Assembly: GCF_029227915.1 (NCBI RefSeq)
Contig: NC_079878.1
Span: 27,865,501-27,929,500, forward strand
Length of the DNA stretch: 64,000 nt
Direction of reading: 5' to 3'
Source: Hydractinia symbiolongicarpus
Taxonomy: Eukaryota > Cnidaria > Hydrozoa > Anthoathecata > Hydractiniidae
Shown: positions 38,539 through 51,802 of the stretch, one piece after another
Numbering within the stretch: position 1 is the stretch's first letter
Layout of the letters: each line of letters begins with the position of its first letter
Notes under the pieces: generated by a model
What the model saw: the letters and a program-made list of their open reading frames with translations, nothing else
Database searches by the model: none
What the model was told of the DNA's origin: nothing
Made by a program: the position numbers and the translations under genes

Positions 38539-39285
38539 TTATCAGAAAATTATCCCTATATACATGTGCGGAGGAATATGCGATGCAACCGTTGTAACTC
38601 AAACGGACTGACACCGTTAAAAAGTCAATGAAATGTAGTTTTTTAAACGTGCCGCTATTTCTTCAGCGTGCGATAACGGCTAGGTTTGGTCCCACAGTAA
38701 AAAATGACTTATTTATCTAAGTTTTTAAAAGAAGCACTACCACAGCGCCCAGTGTAATCGCTGAATTCCAGCAATCACGTCAAATTCAGAAGAATGTTAT
38801 TTCTTGGGGTCCAATTATCTCATTTATCACATTTACCAGTTAACAGTCCAAAGTTAGTTCAATTAAGTCCCACAGTCAGTCGTTTCACTGTTAAAAGCGA
38901 TGTAACCTAATAATATCAGAAAAATATCGCTAAATACCTGTTGGTACGAATATTTGACCCAACCGTTGTAACTCAAACGGACTGACACCGTTAAAAAGTC
39001 AATGAAATGTAGTTTTTGAACGTGTCGCTATTTCTTCAGCGTGCGATAACGGCTAGGATTGGTCCCACTATAAGAAATGACTTATTTATCTAAGTTTTTA
39101 AATGAAGCGCTACCACAGCGCCCAGTGTAATCGCTGAGTTGCGACAATCATGTCCAGTTAAGAAGAATGTTATTTCTTGGACTCCAATCGTCTCATTTAT
39201 CACATTTATCAGGTCACAGTCCGAAGTTAGTTCAATTAAGTCCCACAGTCAATCGTTTCACTGGTAAAAGGGAAGCAACCTAGTA

Positions 39286-39854
39286 ATATCAGAAAAATAT
39301 CGCTAAGCACATGTGGGGACGAATATGTCATGCAACCGTTGTAACTCAAACGGACTGATACCGTTAGAAGTTCATTGAAATGTAGTTTTCGAAACTTTCT
39401 CTATTTTTTCAGCGCGCGATAACGGCTAGGATTGGTTCCACAGTAAAAAATGACTTATTTACTTAAATTTTTAAATGAAGCTTTACCACAGCGCCCAGTG
39501 TAATCGCTGAGTTCCGGCAATATGTGACGGAACCGATGTCACTCAAACAGATTGATACTGTTAGAAAGTCATTGAAATGTAGTATTTGAAACTGTCTGTA
39601 TTTCTCCAGCGCGCCCTAACGCCTAGGATTTATCCCACAGTAAAAAATGAATTTTTTATCTGAATTTTTAAATGAAGCGCTACCACAGCGCCCATGTAAT
39701 CGCTAAATTTTGGCAATCATGTCAAGTTAAGAAGAATGTTATTTCTTGGAATTAAATGGTCTCACTTATCGCATTTATAAGGTCACAGTCCAAAATCAGT
39801 TCATTTAAGTGCCACAGTCAATCGTTTTACTGTTAAAAGCGATACAACCTATTA
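39286..39854 (-). repeat. Composite 1.5x unit, 569 bp
   Basis: HOR copy of the 37970 composite, 1316 bp away, with the same junction and GAAGCTTTACC variant. Confidence 0.9.
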
Positions 39855-40601
39855 TTATCAGAAAATTATCCCTATATACATGTGCGGAGGAATATGCGAT
39901 GCAACCGTTGTAACTCAAACGGACTGACACCGTTAAAAAGTCAATGAAATGTAGTTTTTTAAACGTGCCGCTATTTCTTCAGCGTGCGATAACGGCTAGG
40001 TTTGGTCCCACAGTAGAAAATGACTTATTCATCTAAGTTTTTAAAAGAAGCACTACCACAGCGCCCAGTGTAATCGCTGAATTCCAGCAATCACGTCAAA
40101 TTCAGAAGAATGTTATTTCTTGGGGTCCAATTATCTCATTTATCACATTTACCAGTTAACAGTCCAAAGTTAGTTCAATTAAGTCCCACAGTCAGTCGTT
40201 TCACTGTTAAAAGCGATGTAACCTAATAATATCAGAAAAATATCGCTAAATACCTGTTGGTACGAATATTTGACCCAACCGTTGTAACTCAAACGGACTG
40301 ACACCGTTAAAAAGTCAATGAAATGTAGTTTTTGAACGTGTCGCTATTTCTTAAGCGTGCGATAACGGCTAGGATTGGTCCCACAGTAAAGAATGACTTA
40401 TTTATCTAAGTTTTTAAATGAAGCGCTACCACAGCGCCCAGTGTAATCGCTGAGTTGCGGCAATCATGTCCAGTTAAGAAGAATGTTATTTCTTGTACTC
40501 CAATTATCTCAGTTATAACATTTATAAGGTCACAGTATAGAATCAGTTCAATTAAGTCCCACAGTCAATCGTTTCACTGTTAAAAGCGATACAACCTAGT
40601 A

Positions 40602-41296
40602 ATATCAGAAAATTATCCCTATATACATGTGGGGACGAATATGATATGCAACCGTTGTAACTCAAACGGACTGACACCGTTAAAAAGTCAATGAAATGTA
40701 GTTTGTGAACGTGCCGCTATTTCTTCAGCGTGCGATAACGGCTAGGATTGGTCCCACGGTAAAAAATGACTTATTTATCTAAGTTTTTAAATGAAGCACT
40801 ACCACAGCGCCCAGTGTAATCGCTGAGTTGCGGCAATCATGTCAAATTAAGAAGAATGTTATTTCTTGGACTCCAATCGTCTCATTCATCAAATTTATAA
40901 GGTCACAGTCTAGAATCAGTTCAATTAAGTCCCACAGTCAATCGTTTCACTGTGGCAATGAATGGCACGATTATGTGACGCAACCGTTGTAACTCAAATG
41001 GAATGATACCGATAGAAAGTCATTGAAATGTACTTTTTGAAAATGTCACTATTTCTTCACCGCGCGCTTACGGCTAGGATTGGTCCCACAGTAAAAACTG
41101 ACTTATCTATCTGTGCCATCGTCACATAATCCCAGTGTAATCACTGAGTTCCGGCAATCATGTCAAATTAAGAAGTATGTTATTTCTTGCAGTCCAATTG
41201 TCTCACTTATCACATTTATAAGGTCACAGTCCAAAATCAGTTCAATTAAGTCCCACAGTCAATCGTTTCACTGTTGAAAGCAAGTACAACTTAGTA
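40602..41296 (-). repeat. Aberrant double unit with two foreign-looking patches
   Basis: After TCGTTTCACTGT at 40952 the text leaves the satellite for about 15 bp (GGCAATGAATGGCAC) and re-enters at CGATTATGTGACG, skipping the unit boundary. At 41112-41130, CTGTGCCATCGTCACATAAT replaces the expected AAATGAAGCGCTACCACAGC. Its blocks ATTATGTGACG and ATGGCAC reappear here as inverted, order-swapped copies of 40962-40980. Total length is 695 bp where two full units would be about 745 bp. Confidence 0.8.
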
Positions 41297-43239
41297 ATAT
41301 CGGAAAAAAATCGCTAAATACATGTTGGTACGAATATGTGACGCAACTGTTGTAGTTAAAGCGGACTAAAACCGTTAAAAATTCAATGAAATGTGGTATT
41401 TGAAAATGTCTCTATTTTTTCGCCGCGATGTAGTTTTTGAAACTGTAGCTATTTTTTCAGTGCGCGAAATAACGGCTAGGATTGGTCCCACAGTAAAAAA
41501 TCACTTATTTATCTAAATTTTTAAATGAAGCGCTACCAAAGGGTCCAGTGTAATCGCTGAGTTCCGGCAATCATGTCGAGTTAAGAAGCATATTTTTTCT
41601 TGGAGTCCAATTGTCTCATTTATCACCATTAGGAGGTCAAAGTCCAGAACCAGTTCAATTAAGTCCCACAGTCAATCCTTTCACTGTTAAAAGCGATGCA
41701 ACCTAATAATATCAGAAAAATATCGCCAAATACATGTTGGTACCATTATGTGACGCAACCGTTGTAACTCAAACTGATTGATACCGCTAGAAAGTCATTG
41801 AAATGTAGTTTTTGAAAATGTCTCTATTTCTTCAGCGCGCGCTAACGGCTAGGGTTGGTCCCACAGTACAAAATGACTTATTTATCTAAACGTTTAAATG
41901 AAGCGCTACCACAGCACCCAGTGTAATCAGTAAATTCCAGCAATCATGTCAAATTAAGAAGAAGGTTATTTCTTGGGCCCAATTGTCTCATTTATCACAT
42001 TTATGAGGTCAAAGTCCAAAATCGGTTCAATTAAGTCCCACAGTCAATCGTTTTACTGTTAAAAGCGATGCAACCAAGTAATATCAGAAAAATATCGCTA
42101 AATACATGTTAGTACGAATATGTGACTCAACTGTTTTAACTCAAACGGACTGACACTGTTAGAAAGTCAATGAAATGTAGTTTTTGAAACTGTCGCTATT
42201 TCTTTAGCGCGCGATAATGGATAGGATTGGTCCCACAGTAAAAATTGACTTATCTATCTAAATGTTTAAGTGAAGCGCTACCACTGCGCCCACTGTAGTC
42301 GCTGAGTTTCGGCAATCACGTCAAATTAAGAAGAATGTTATTTCTTGGATTTCAATTGTCTTATTTATCATATTTGTCAGGTCACAGTCCAATGTTAGTT
42401 CAATTAAGTCCCACAGTCAATCGTTTCATTGTTAAAAGTGATGCAACCTAGTAATGTCAGAGAAATATCGCTAAATACTTGTTGGTACGAATATGTGACA
42501 CAAACGTTGTAACTCAAACGGACTGATACTGTTAGAAAATTATTGAAATGTAGTTTTTGAAACTCTCTCTATTTCTTCGGCGCGTCCTAACGGCTACGAT
42601 TCGTCCCACAGTACAAAATGACTTATTTATCTACATGTTTAAATAAAGCGCTACTCCAACGCCCAGTGTAATCACTGAGTTCCGGCAATCATGTCAAATT
42701 AAGAAGAATGTTATTTCTTGCAGTCCAATTGTCTCACTTATCACATTTATAAGGTCACAGTCCAAAATCAGTTCAATTAAGTCCCACAGTCAATCGTTTC
42801 ACTGTTGAAAGCAAGTACAACTTAGTAATATCGGAAAAAAATAGCTAAATACATGTTGGTACGAATATGTGACGCAACTGTTGTAGTTAAAGCGGACTAA
42901 AACCGTTAAAAATTCAATGAAATGTGGTATTTGAAAATGTCTCTATTTTTTCGCCGCGATGTAGTTTTTGAAACTGTAGCTATTTTTTCGGTGCGCGAAA
43001 TAACGGCTAGGATTGGTCCCACAGTAAAAAATCACTTATTTATCTAAATTTTTAAATGAAGCGCTACCAAAGGGTCCAGTGTAATCGCTGAGTTCCGGCA
43101 ATCATGTCGAGTTAAGAAGCATATTTTTTCTTGGAGTCCAATTGTCTCATTTATCACCATTAGGATGTCAAAGTCCAGAACCAGTTCAATTAAGTCCCAC
43201 AGTCAATCGTTTAACGGTTAAAAGTGATGCAACCAAGTA
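41297..43239 (-). repeat. HOR with two 412-bp units, 1531-bp spacing
   Basis: Boundaries end at 41708 (412 bp), 42080, 42453, 42827 and 43239 (412 bp). The 412-bp units carry a partial internal duplication: ATGTGGTATTTGAAAATG at about 41391 is followed by ATGTAGTTTTTGAAACTG at about 41428, adding 39 bp, with CGCCGCGATG at the seam. The second 412-bp unit ends like unit 41709-42080 (CAACCAAGTAATATC), so one unit was lost between copies. Confidence 0.85.
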
Positions 43240-43612
43240 ATATCAGAAAAATATCGCTAAATACATGTTAGTACGAATATGTGACTCAACTGTTTTAACT
43301 CAAACGGACTGACACTGTTAGAAAGTCAATGAAATGTAGTTTTTGAAACTGTCGCTATTTCTTTTGCGCGCGATAATGGATAGGATTGGTCCCACAGTAA
43401 AAATTGACTTATCTATCTAAATGTTTAAGTGAAGCGCTACCACTGCGCCCACTGTAGTCGCTGAGTTTCGGCAATCACGTCAAATTAAGAAGAATGTTAT
43501 TTCTTGGATTTCAATTGTCTTATTTATCATATTTATCAGGTCACAGTCCAATGTTAGTTCAATTAAGTCCCACAGTCAATCGTTTCATTGTTAAAAGTGA
43601 TGCAACCTAGTA
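43240..43612 (-). repeat. Ordinary 373-bp unit, copy of 42081-42453
   Basis: It matches 42081-42453 closely, including TTAGTACGAATATGTGACTC and GATAATGGATAGG, and connects the 1531-bp HOR to the following 1861-bp HOR. Confidence 0.85.
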
Positions 43613-46600
43613 ATGTCAGAGAAATGTCGCTAAATACTTGTTGGTACGCATATGTGACACAAACGTTGTAACTCAAACGGACTGATACTGTTAGAAAATT
43701 ATTGAAATGTAGTTTTTGAAACTCTCTCTATTTCTTCAGCGCGTCCTAACGGCTACGATTCGTCCCACAGTACAAAATGACTTATTTATCTACATGTTTA
43801 AATAAAGCGCTACTCCAACGCCCAGTGTAATCACTGAGTTCCGGCAATCATGTCAAATTAAGAAGAATCTTGTTCCTTCCATTCCAATTGTCTCACTAAT
43901 CACATTTATAAGGTCACAGTCCAAAATCAGTTCAATTAAGTGCCACAGTCAATCGCTTCACTGTTAAAAGCGATGCAACCTAATAATATCAGAATAAAAT
44001 CGCTGAATACATGTTGGTACGATTATGTGACGCAACCGTTGTAACTCAAACGGATTGATACCGCCAAGAAGTCAATGAAATATAGCTTTTGAAAATGTCT
44101 CTATTTCTTCAGCGCGTACTAACGGCCAGGATTGGTCCCACAGTAAAAAATACTGATTTATCCCAATTTTCAAATAAAGCGCTACCACAGAGCCTAGTGT
44201 AATCGCTGAATTCCAGCAATCTCGTCAAATTAAGAAGAATATTATTTCTTGGGGTCCAATTATCTCATTTATCACATTTATCAGGTCACAGTCCAATGTT
44301 AGTTCAATTAAGTCCCACAGTCAATCGTTTCATTGTTAAAAGTGACGCAACCTAGTAATGTCAGAGAAATATCGCTAAATACTTGTTGGTACGAATATGT
44401 GACACAAACGTTGTAACTCAAACAGACTGATACTGTTAGAAAATTATTGAAATGTAGTTTTTGAAACTCTCTCTATTTCTTCAGCGCGTCCTAACGGCTA
44501 CGATTCGTCCCACAGTACAAAATGACTTATTTAACTACATTTATAAATAAAGCGCTACTCCAACGCCCAGTGTAATCACTGAGTTCCGGCAATCATGTCA
44601 AATTAAGAAGAATCTTGTTCCTTCCATTCCAATTGTCTCACTTATCACATTTATAAGGTCACAGTCCAAAATCAGTTCAATTAAGTCCCACAGTCAATCG
44701 TTTCACTGTTGAAAGCAAGTACAACTTAGTAATATCGGAAAAAATCGCTAAATACATGTTGGTACGAATATGCGACGCAACCTTTGTATCTCAAACGGAT
44801 TGACACCGCTAGAAAGTCATTGAGATGTATTTTGAAAATGTCTTTAGTTCTTCATGGCGCGCTAACGGCTAGGATTGGTCCCACAGTACAAAGTGACTTA
44901 TTAATGTAAACTTTAAACGAAGCGCTACCACAGCGCCCAGTACAATCGGTAAATTCCAGCAATCATGTCAAATTAAGAAGAATGTTTTTTCTTGCAGTCC
45001 AATTGTCTCACTTATCACATTTATAAGGTCACAGTCCAAAATCAGTTCAATTAAGTGCCACAGTCAATCGCTTCACTGTTAAAAGCGATGCAACCTAATA
45101 ATATCAGAATAAAATCGCTGAATACATGTTGGTACGATTATGTGACGCAACCGTTGTAACTCAAACGGAATGATACCGATAGAAAGTCATTGAAATGTAG
45201 TTTTTGAAAATGTCTCTATTTCTTCAGCGCGCGCTTACGGCTAGGATTGGTCCCACAGTAAAAACTGACTTATCTATCTAAATTTTTAAGTGAAGCGCTA
45301 CCACAGCGCCAAGTGTAGCCGCTCAGTTTCGGCAAACACGTGAAATTAAGAAAAACGTTATTTCTTGGATTTCATATGTCCCATTTATCACATTTGTCAG
45401 GTCACAGTCCAATGTTAGTTTAATTAAGTCCCACAGTCAATCGTTTCATTGATAAAAGTGATGCAACCTAGTAATGTCAGAGAAATATCGCTAAATACTT
45501 GTTGGTACGAATATGTGACACAAACGTTGTAACTCAAACGGACTGATACTGTTAGAAAATTATTGAAATGTAGTTTTTGAAACTTTCTCTATTTCTTCAG
45601 CGCGTCCTAACGGCTACGATTCGTCCCACAGTACAAAATGACTTATTTATCAACATTTTTAAATAAAGCGCTACTCCAACGCCCAGTGTAATCACTGAGT
45701 TCCGGCAATCATGTCAAATTAAGAAGAATGTTGTTTCTTCCATTCCAATTGTCTTATTTATCACATTTAGGAGGTCAAAGTCCAAAATCAGTTCAATTAA
45801 GTCCCACAGCCAATCCTTTCACTGTTAAAAGCGATGCAACCTAATAATATCAAAAAAATATCGCCAAATACATGTTGGTACCATTATGTGACGTAACCGT
45901 TGTAACTCAAACGGATTGATACCGCCAAGAAGTCAATGAAATACAGCTTTTGAGAATGTCTCTATTTCTTCAGCGCGTACTAACGGCCAGGATTGGTCCC
46001 ACAGTAAAAAATACTGATTTATCCTAATTTTCAAATAAAGCGCTACCACAGAGCCTAGTGTAATCGCTGAATTCCAGCAATCTCGTCAAATTAAGAAGAA
46101 TATTATTTCTTGGGGTCCAATTATCTCAATTATCACATTGATCAGGTCACAGTCCAATGTTAGTTCAATTAAGTCCCACAGTCAATCGTTTCATTGTTAA
46201 AAGTGATGCAACCTAGTAATGTCAGAGAAATATCGCTAAATACTTGTTGGTACGAATATGTGACACAAACGTTGTAACTCAAACGGACTGATACTGTTAG
46301 AAAACTATTGAAATGTAGTTTTTGAAACTCTCTCTATTTCTTCAGCGCGTCCTAACGGCTACGATTCGTCCCACAGTACAAAATGACTTATTTATCTACA
46401 TTTTTAAATAAAGCGCTACTCCAACGCCCAGTGTAATCACTGAGTTCCGGCAATCATGTCAAAATAAGAAGAATCTTGTTCCTTCCATTCCAATTGTCTC
46501 ACTTATCACATTTATAAGGTCACAGTCCAAAATCAGTTCAATTAAGTCCCACAGTCAATCGTTTCACTGTTGAAAGCAAGTACAACTTAGTAATATCGGA

Positions 46601-47334
46601 AAAAATCGCTAAATACATGTTGGTACGAATATGCGACGCAACCTTTGTATCTCAAACGGATTGACACCACTAGAAAGTCATTGAGATGTATTTTGAAAAT
46701 GTCTCTATTTCTTCATGGCGCGCTAACGGCTAGGATTGGTCCCACAGTACAAAGTGACTTATTAATGTAAACTTTAAACAAAGCGCTACCACAGCGCCCA
46801 GTACAATCGGTAAATTCCAGCAATCATGTCAAATTAAGAAGAATGTTTTTTCTTGCAGTCCAATTGTCTCACTTATCACATTTATAAGGTCACAGTCCAA
46901 AATCAGTTCAATTAAGTGCCACAGTCAATCGCTGCACTGTTAAAAGCGATGCAACCTAATAATATCAGAATAAAATCGCTGAATACATGTTGGTACGATT
47001 ATGTGACGCAACCGTTGAAACTCAAACGAAATGATACCGATAAAAAGTCATTGAAATGTAGTTTTTGAAAATGTCTCTATTTCTTCAGCGCGCGCTTACG
47101 GCTAGGATTGGTCCCACAGTAAAAACTGACTTATCTATCTCAATTTTTAAGTGAAGCGCTACCACAGCGCCAAGTGTAGCCGCTCAGTTTCGGCAAACAC
47201 GTCAAATTAAGAAGAATGTTATTTCTTGGATTTCAATTGTCTCATTTATCACATTTGTCAGGTCACAGTCCAATGTTAGTTTAATTAAGTCCCACAGTCA
47301 ATCGTTTCATTGATAAAAGTGATGCAACCTAGTA
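43613..47334 (-). repeat. 5-unit HOR, 1861 bp, two tandem copies
   Basis: Unit lengths 373, 372, 374, 369, 373 repeat exactly: ends 43985, 44357, 44731, 45100, 45473 and then 45846, 46218, 46592, 46961, 47334. Shared private features include CTTGTTCCTTCCATTCC, TCTTCATGGCGCGC and ACAAAGTGACTTATTAATG. The two copies look nearly the same throughout. Confidence 0.9.
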
Positions 47335-50300
47335 ATGTCAGAGAAATATCGCTAAATACTTGTTGGTACGAATATGTGACACAAACGTTGTAACTCAAAC
47401 GGACTGATACTGTTAGAAAATTATTGAAATGTAGTTTATGAAACTTTCTCTATTTCTTCAGCGCGTCCTAACGGCTACGATTCGTCCCACAGTACAAAAT
47501 GACTTTTTTATCAACATTTTTAAATAAAGCGCTACTCCAACGCCCAGTGTAATCACTGAGTTCCGGCAATCATGTCAAATTAAGAAGAATGTTGTTTCTT
47601 CCATTCCAATTGTCTTATTTCTCACATTTAGGAGGTCAAAGTCCAGAATCAGTTCAATTAAGTCCTACAGCCAATCCTTTCACTGTTAAAAGCGATGCAA
47701 CCTAATAATATCAAAAAAATATCGCCAAATACATGTTGGTACCATTATGTGACGTAACCGTTGTAACTCAAACGGATTGATACCGCCAAGAAGTCAATGA
47801 AATATAGCTTTTCAGAATGTCTCTATTTCTGCAGCGCGTACTAACGGCCAGGATTGGTCCCACAGTAAAAAATACTGATTTATCCTAATTTTCAAATAAA
47901 GCACTACCACAGAGCCTAGTGTAATCGCTGAATTCCAGCAATCTCGTCAAATTAAGAAGAATATTATTTCTTGGGGTCCAATTATCTGACTTATCACATT
48001 TATCAGTTAATAGTCCAAAGTTAGTTCAATTAAGTCCAACAGTCAGTCGTTTCACTGTTAAAAGCGATGCAACCAAATAATATCCGAAAAATATCGCCAA
48101 ATACATGTTGGTACCATTATGTTACGCAACCGTTGTAACTCAAACGGATTGATACCGCTAAAAAGTCATTGAAATGTAGTTTTTGAAAATGTCTCTATTT
48201 CTTCAGCGCGCGATAACGGCTAGGATTGGTCCCACAGTATAACATGACTTATTTCTCTAAACGTTTAAATGAAGCGCTACCACAACACCCAGTGTAATCA
48301 GTAAATTCCAGCAATCATGTCAAATTAAGAAGAATGTTATTTCCTAGGTCCAATTGTCTCATTTATCAAATTTATGAGGTCAAAGTCGAAAATCAGTTCA
48401 ATTAAGTGCCACAGTCAATCGTATCACTGTTAAAAGCGATGCAACCTAATAATAACAGAATAATATCGCTAAATACATGTTGGTACGATTATGTGACGCA
48501 ACTGTTGTAACTCAAACGGATTGATACCGCTAGGAAGTCATTGAAATGTAGTTTTTGAAAATGTCTCTATTTCTTCAGCGCGCGCTAACGGCTAGGATTG
48601 GTCCCACAGTACAAAATTACTTATTTATCTAAACTTTAAATGAAGCGCTGCGCCCAGTGTAATCGGTAAATTCCAGCAATCATGTCAAATTAAGAAGAAT
48701 TAAGAGGAATGTTATTTCCTAGGTCCAATTGTCTCATTTATCACATTTATAAGGTCACAGCCAAGAATCAGTTCAATGAAGTGCCACAGTCAATCGTTTC
48801 ATTGTTAAAGGTGACGCAACCTAGTAATGTCAGAGAAATATCGCTAAATACTTGTTGGTACGAATATGTGACGCAACCGTTGTAACTCAGGCGGATTGAT
48901 AGCACTAGAAAATCATTGAAATGTTGTTTTTGAGAATGTCTCTATTTCTTCTGCGCGCGATAACGGCTAGGATTGGTCCCACAACAAAAATCGACTTATT
49001 AATCTAAATTTTGAAATGAAGCGCTACCACAGCGACCACTGTAATCGCTGAGTTCCGGCAAACACGTCAAATTAAGAGGAATGTTATTTCTTGGATTCAA
49101 TTGTCTCATTTATCAAATTTATGAGGTCAAAGTCCAAAATCAGTTCAATTAAGTGCCACAGTCAATCGTCTCACTGTTAAAAGCGATGCAACCTAATAAT
49201 AACAGAATAATATCGCTAAATACATGTTGGTACGATTATGTGACGCAAGTGTTGTAACTCAAACGGATTGATACCGCTAGAAAGTCATTGAAATGTAGTT
49301 TTTGAAAATGTCTCTATTTCTTCAGCGCGCGCTAACGGTTAGGATTGGTCCCACAGTACAAAATTACTTATTTATCTAAACTTTAAATGAAGCGCTACCA
49401 CAGCGCCCAGTGTAATCGGTAAATTCCAGCAATCAAGTCAAATTAAGAAGAATGTCATTTCTTGGGTTCAATTGTCTCATTTTTCAAATTTTTGAGGTCA
49501 AAGTCCAAAATCAGTTCAATTAAGTCCCACAGTCAATCCTTTCACTGTTAAAAGCAATGCAACCTAGTAACATCAGAAAAATATCGCTAAATACATGTTA
49601 GTACGAATATGTGACCCAACCGTTGTAACAGAAACGGACTGACACCGTTAGTAAGTCAATGAAATGTAGTTTTTGAAACTGTCGTTATTTCTTTAGCGCG
49701 CGATAACGGCTAGGATTGGTCCCACAATAAAAATTGACTTATTAAGGTAAATTTTGAGATGAAGCGCTTCCGCAGCGCCCAGTGTAGTCGCTGACTTCCG
49801 GCAATCACGTCAAATTAAGAAGAATGTAATTTCTTGGAGTTTAATTGTCTCATTTATCACATTTATCAGGTCACAGTCCAATGTTAGTTCAATTAAGTCC
49901 CACAGTCAATCGTTTCATTGTTAAAGGTGATGCAACCTAGTAATGTCAAAAGATATCGCTAAATACATGTTGGTGCGAATATGTGACACAAACGTTGTAA
50001 CTCAAAAGGACTGATACTGTTAGAAAATTATTGAAATTTAGTTTTTGAAACTGTCTCTATTTCTTCAGCGCGTCCTAACGACTATGATTCGTCCTACAGT
50101 ACAAAATGACTTATTTATCTACATTTTTAAATAAAGCGCTACCCCAACGCCCATTGTAATCACTGAGTTCCGGCAATCATGTCAAATTAAGAAGAATGTT
50201 ATTTCTTGGATTTCAATTGTCTCATTTATCACATTTGTCAGGTCACAGTCCAATGTTAGTTTAATTAAGTGCCACAGTCAATCGTTTCATTGATAAAAGT

Positions 50301-51802
50301 GATGCAACCTAGTAATGTCAGAGAAATATCGCTAAATACTTGTTGGTACGAATATGTGACACAAACGTTGTAACTCAAACGGACTGATACTGTTAGAAAA
50401 TTATTGAAATGTAGTTTATGAAACTTTCTTTATTTCTTCAGCGCGTCCTAACGGCTACGATTCGTCCCACAGTACAAAATGACTTATTTATCAACATTTT
50501 TAAATAAAGCGCTACTCCAACGCCCAGTGTAATCACTGAGTTCCGGCAATCATGTCAAATTAAGAAGAATGTTGTTTCTTCCATTCCAATTGTCTTATTT
50601 GTCACATTTAGGAGGTCAAAGTCCAGAATCAGTTCAATAAAGTCCTACAGCCAATCCTTTCACTGTTAAAAGCGATGCAACCTAATAATATCAAAAAATT
50701 ATCGCCAAATACATGTTGGTACCATTATGTGACGTAACCGTTGTAACTCAAACGGATTGATACCGCCAAGAAGTCAATGAAATATAGCTTTTGAGAATGT
50801 CTCTATTTCTTCAGCGCGTACTAACGGCCAGGATTGGTCCCACAGTAAAAAATACTGATTTATCCTAATTTTCAAATAAAGCACTACCACAGAGCCTAGT
50901 GTAATCGCTGAATTCCAGCAATCTCGTCAAATTAAGAAGAATATTATTTCTTGGGGTCCAATTATCTCACTTATCACATTTATCAGTTAATAGTTCAAAG
51001 TTAGTTCAATTAAGTCCAACAGTCAGTCGTTTCACTGTTAAAAGCGATGCAACCAAATAATATCCGAAAAATATCGCCAAATACATGTTGGTACCATTAT
51101 GTTACGCAACCGTTGTAACTCAAACGGATTGATACCGCTAGAAAGTCATTGAAATGTAGTTTTTGAAAATGTCTCTATTTCTTCAGCGCGCGATAACGGC
51201 TAGGATTGGTCCCACAGTATAACATGACTTATTTCTCTAAACGTTTAAATGAAGCGCTACCACAACACCCAGTGTAATCGGTAAATTCCAGCAATCATGT
51301 CAAATTAAGAAGAATGTTATTTCCTAGGTCCAATTGTCTCATTTATCAAATTTATGAGGTCAAAGTCGAAAATCAGTTCAATTAAGTGCCACAGTCAATC
51401 GTATCACTGTTAAAAGCGATGCAACCTAATAATAACAGAATAATATCGCTAAATACATGTTGGTACGATTATGTGACGCAAGTGTTGTAACTCAAACGGA
51501 TTGATACCGCTAGAAAGTCATTGAAATGTAGTTTTTGAAAATGTCTCTATTTCTTCAGCGCGCGCTAACGGTTAGGATTGGTCCCATAGTACAAAATTAC
51601 TTATTTATCTAAACTTTAAATGAAGCGCTACCACAGCGCCCAGTGTAATCGGTAAATTCCAGCAATCAAGTCAAATTAAGAAGAATGTCATTTCTTGGGT
51701 CCAATTGTCTCATTTTTCAAATTTATGAGGTCAAAGTCCAAAATCAGTTCAATTAAGTCCCACAGTCAATCCTTTCACTGTTAAAAGCATTGCAACCTAG
51801 TA
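47335..51802 (-). repeat. Mixed satellite units with a 2980-bp offset repeat
   Basis: Boundaries end at 47707, 48079, 48451, 48826, 49198, 49569, 49942, 50314, 50687, 51059, 51431 and 51802. Units ending 47707-48451 recur as 50687-51431 at exactly 2980 bp. Unit 48452-48826 has a small tandem duplication (AAGAATTAAGAGGAATG) and a short deletion that removes half of dyad I (GAAGCGCTGCGCCC). Units ending 48826-49569 are the type later amplified in the 2.8-kb HOR. Confidence 0.87.

Larger units (their letters stand above)
36988..38781. repeat. Inverted repeat, 705-bp arms, 384-bp spacer
   Basis: Arms 36988-37692 and 38077-38781 are reverse complements without length change: paired positions sum to 75769 throughout. 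They share private variants such as CTGATAATAATAGG, GCATATTCCTCC, GGGACCAAACC and GGTAAAGCTTC. I saw only a handful of substitutions (for example at 38332). The 384-bp spacer 37693-38076 is itself reverse-orientation satellite. Confidence 0.88.
37970..40601 (-). repeat. 3-unit HOR with composite, 1316 bp, two copies
   Basis: Boundaries end at 38538, 38912, 39285 and 39854, 40228, 40601, giving 569 + 374 + 373 bp twice. Copies share GGAGGAATATGCG, TTACCAGTTAACAG and the ATTATTATC boundary. The left arm's mirror lacks 1689 bp of this block (equivalent to about 38782-40470). Confidence 0.9.

Noticed and set aside
36988-38781. Inverted repeat as terminal inverted repeats of a DNA transposon or foldback element
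   Set aside because: Both arms and the spacer are ordinary satellite units. There is no transposase frame, and no target-site duplication can be recognised within the array.
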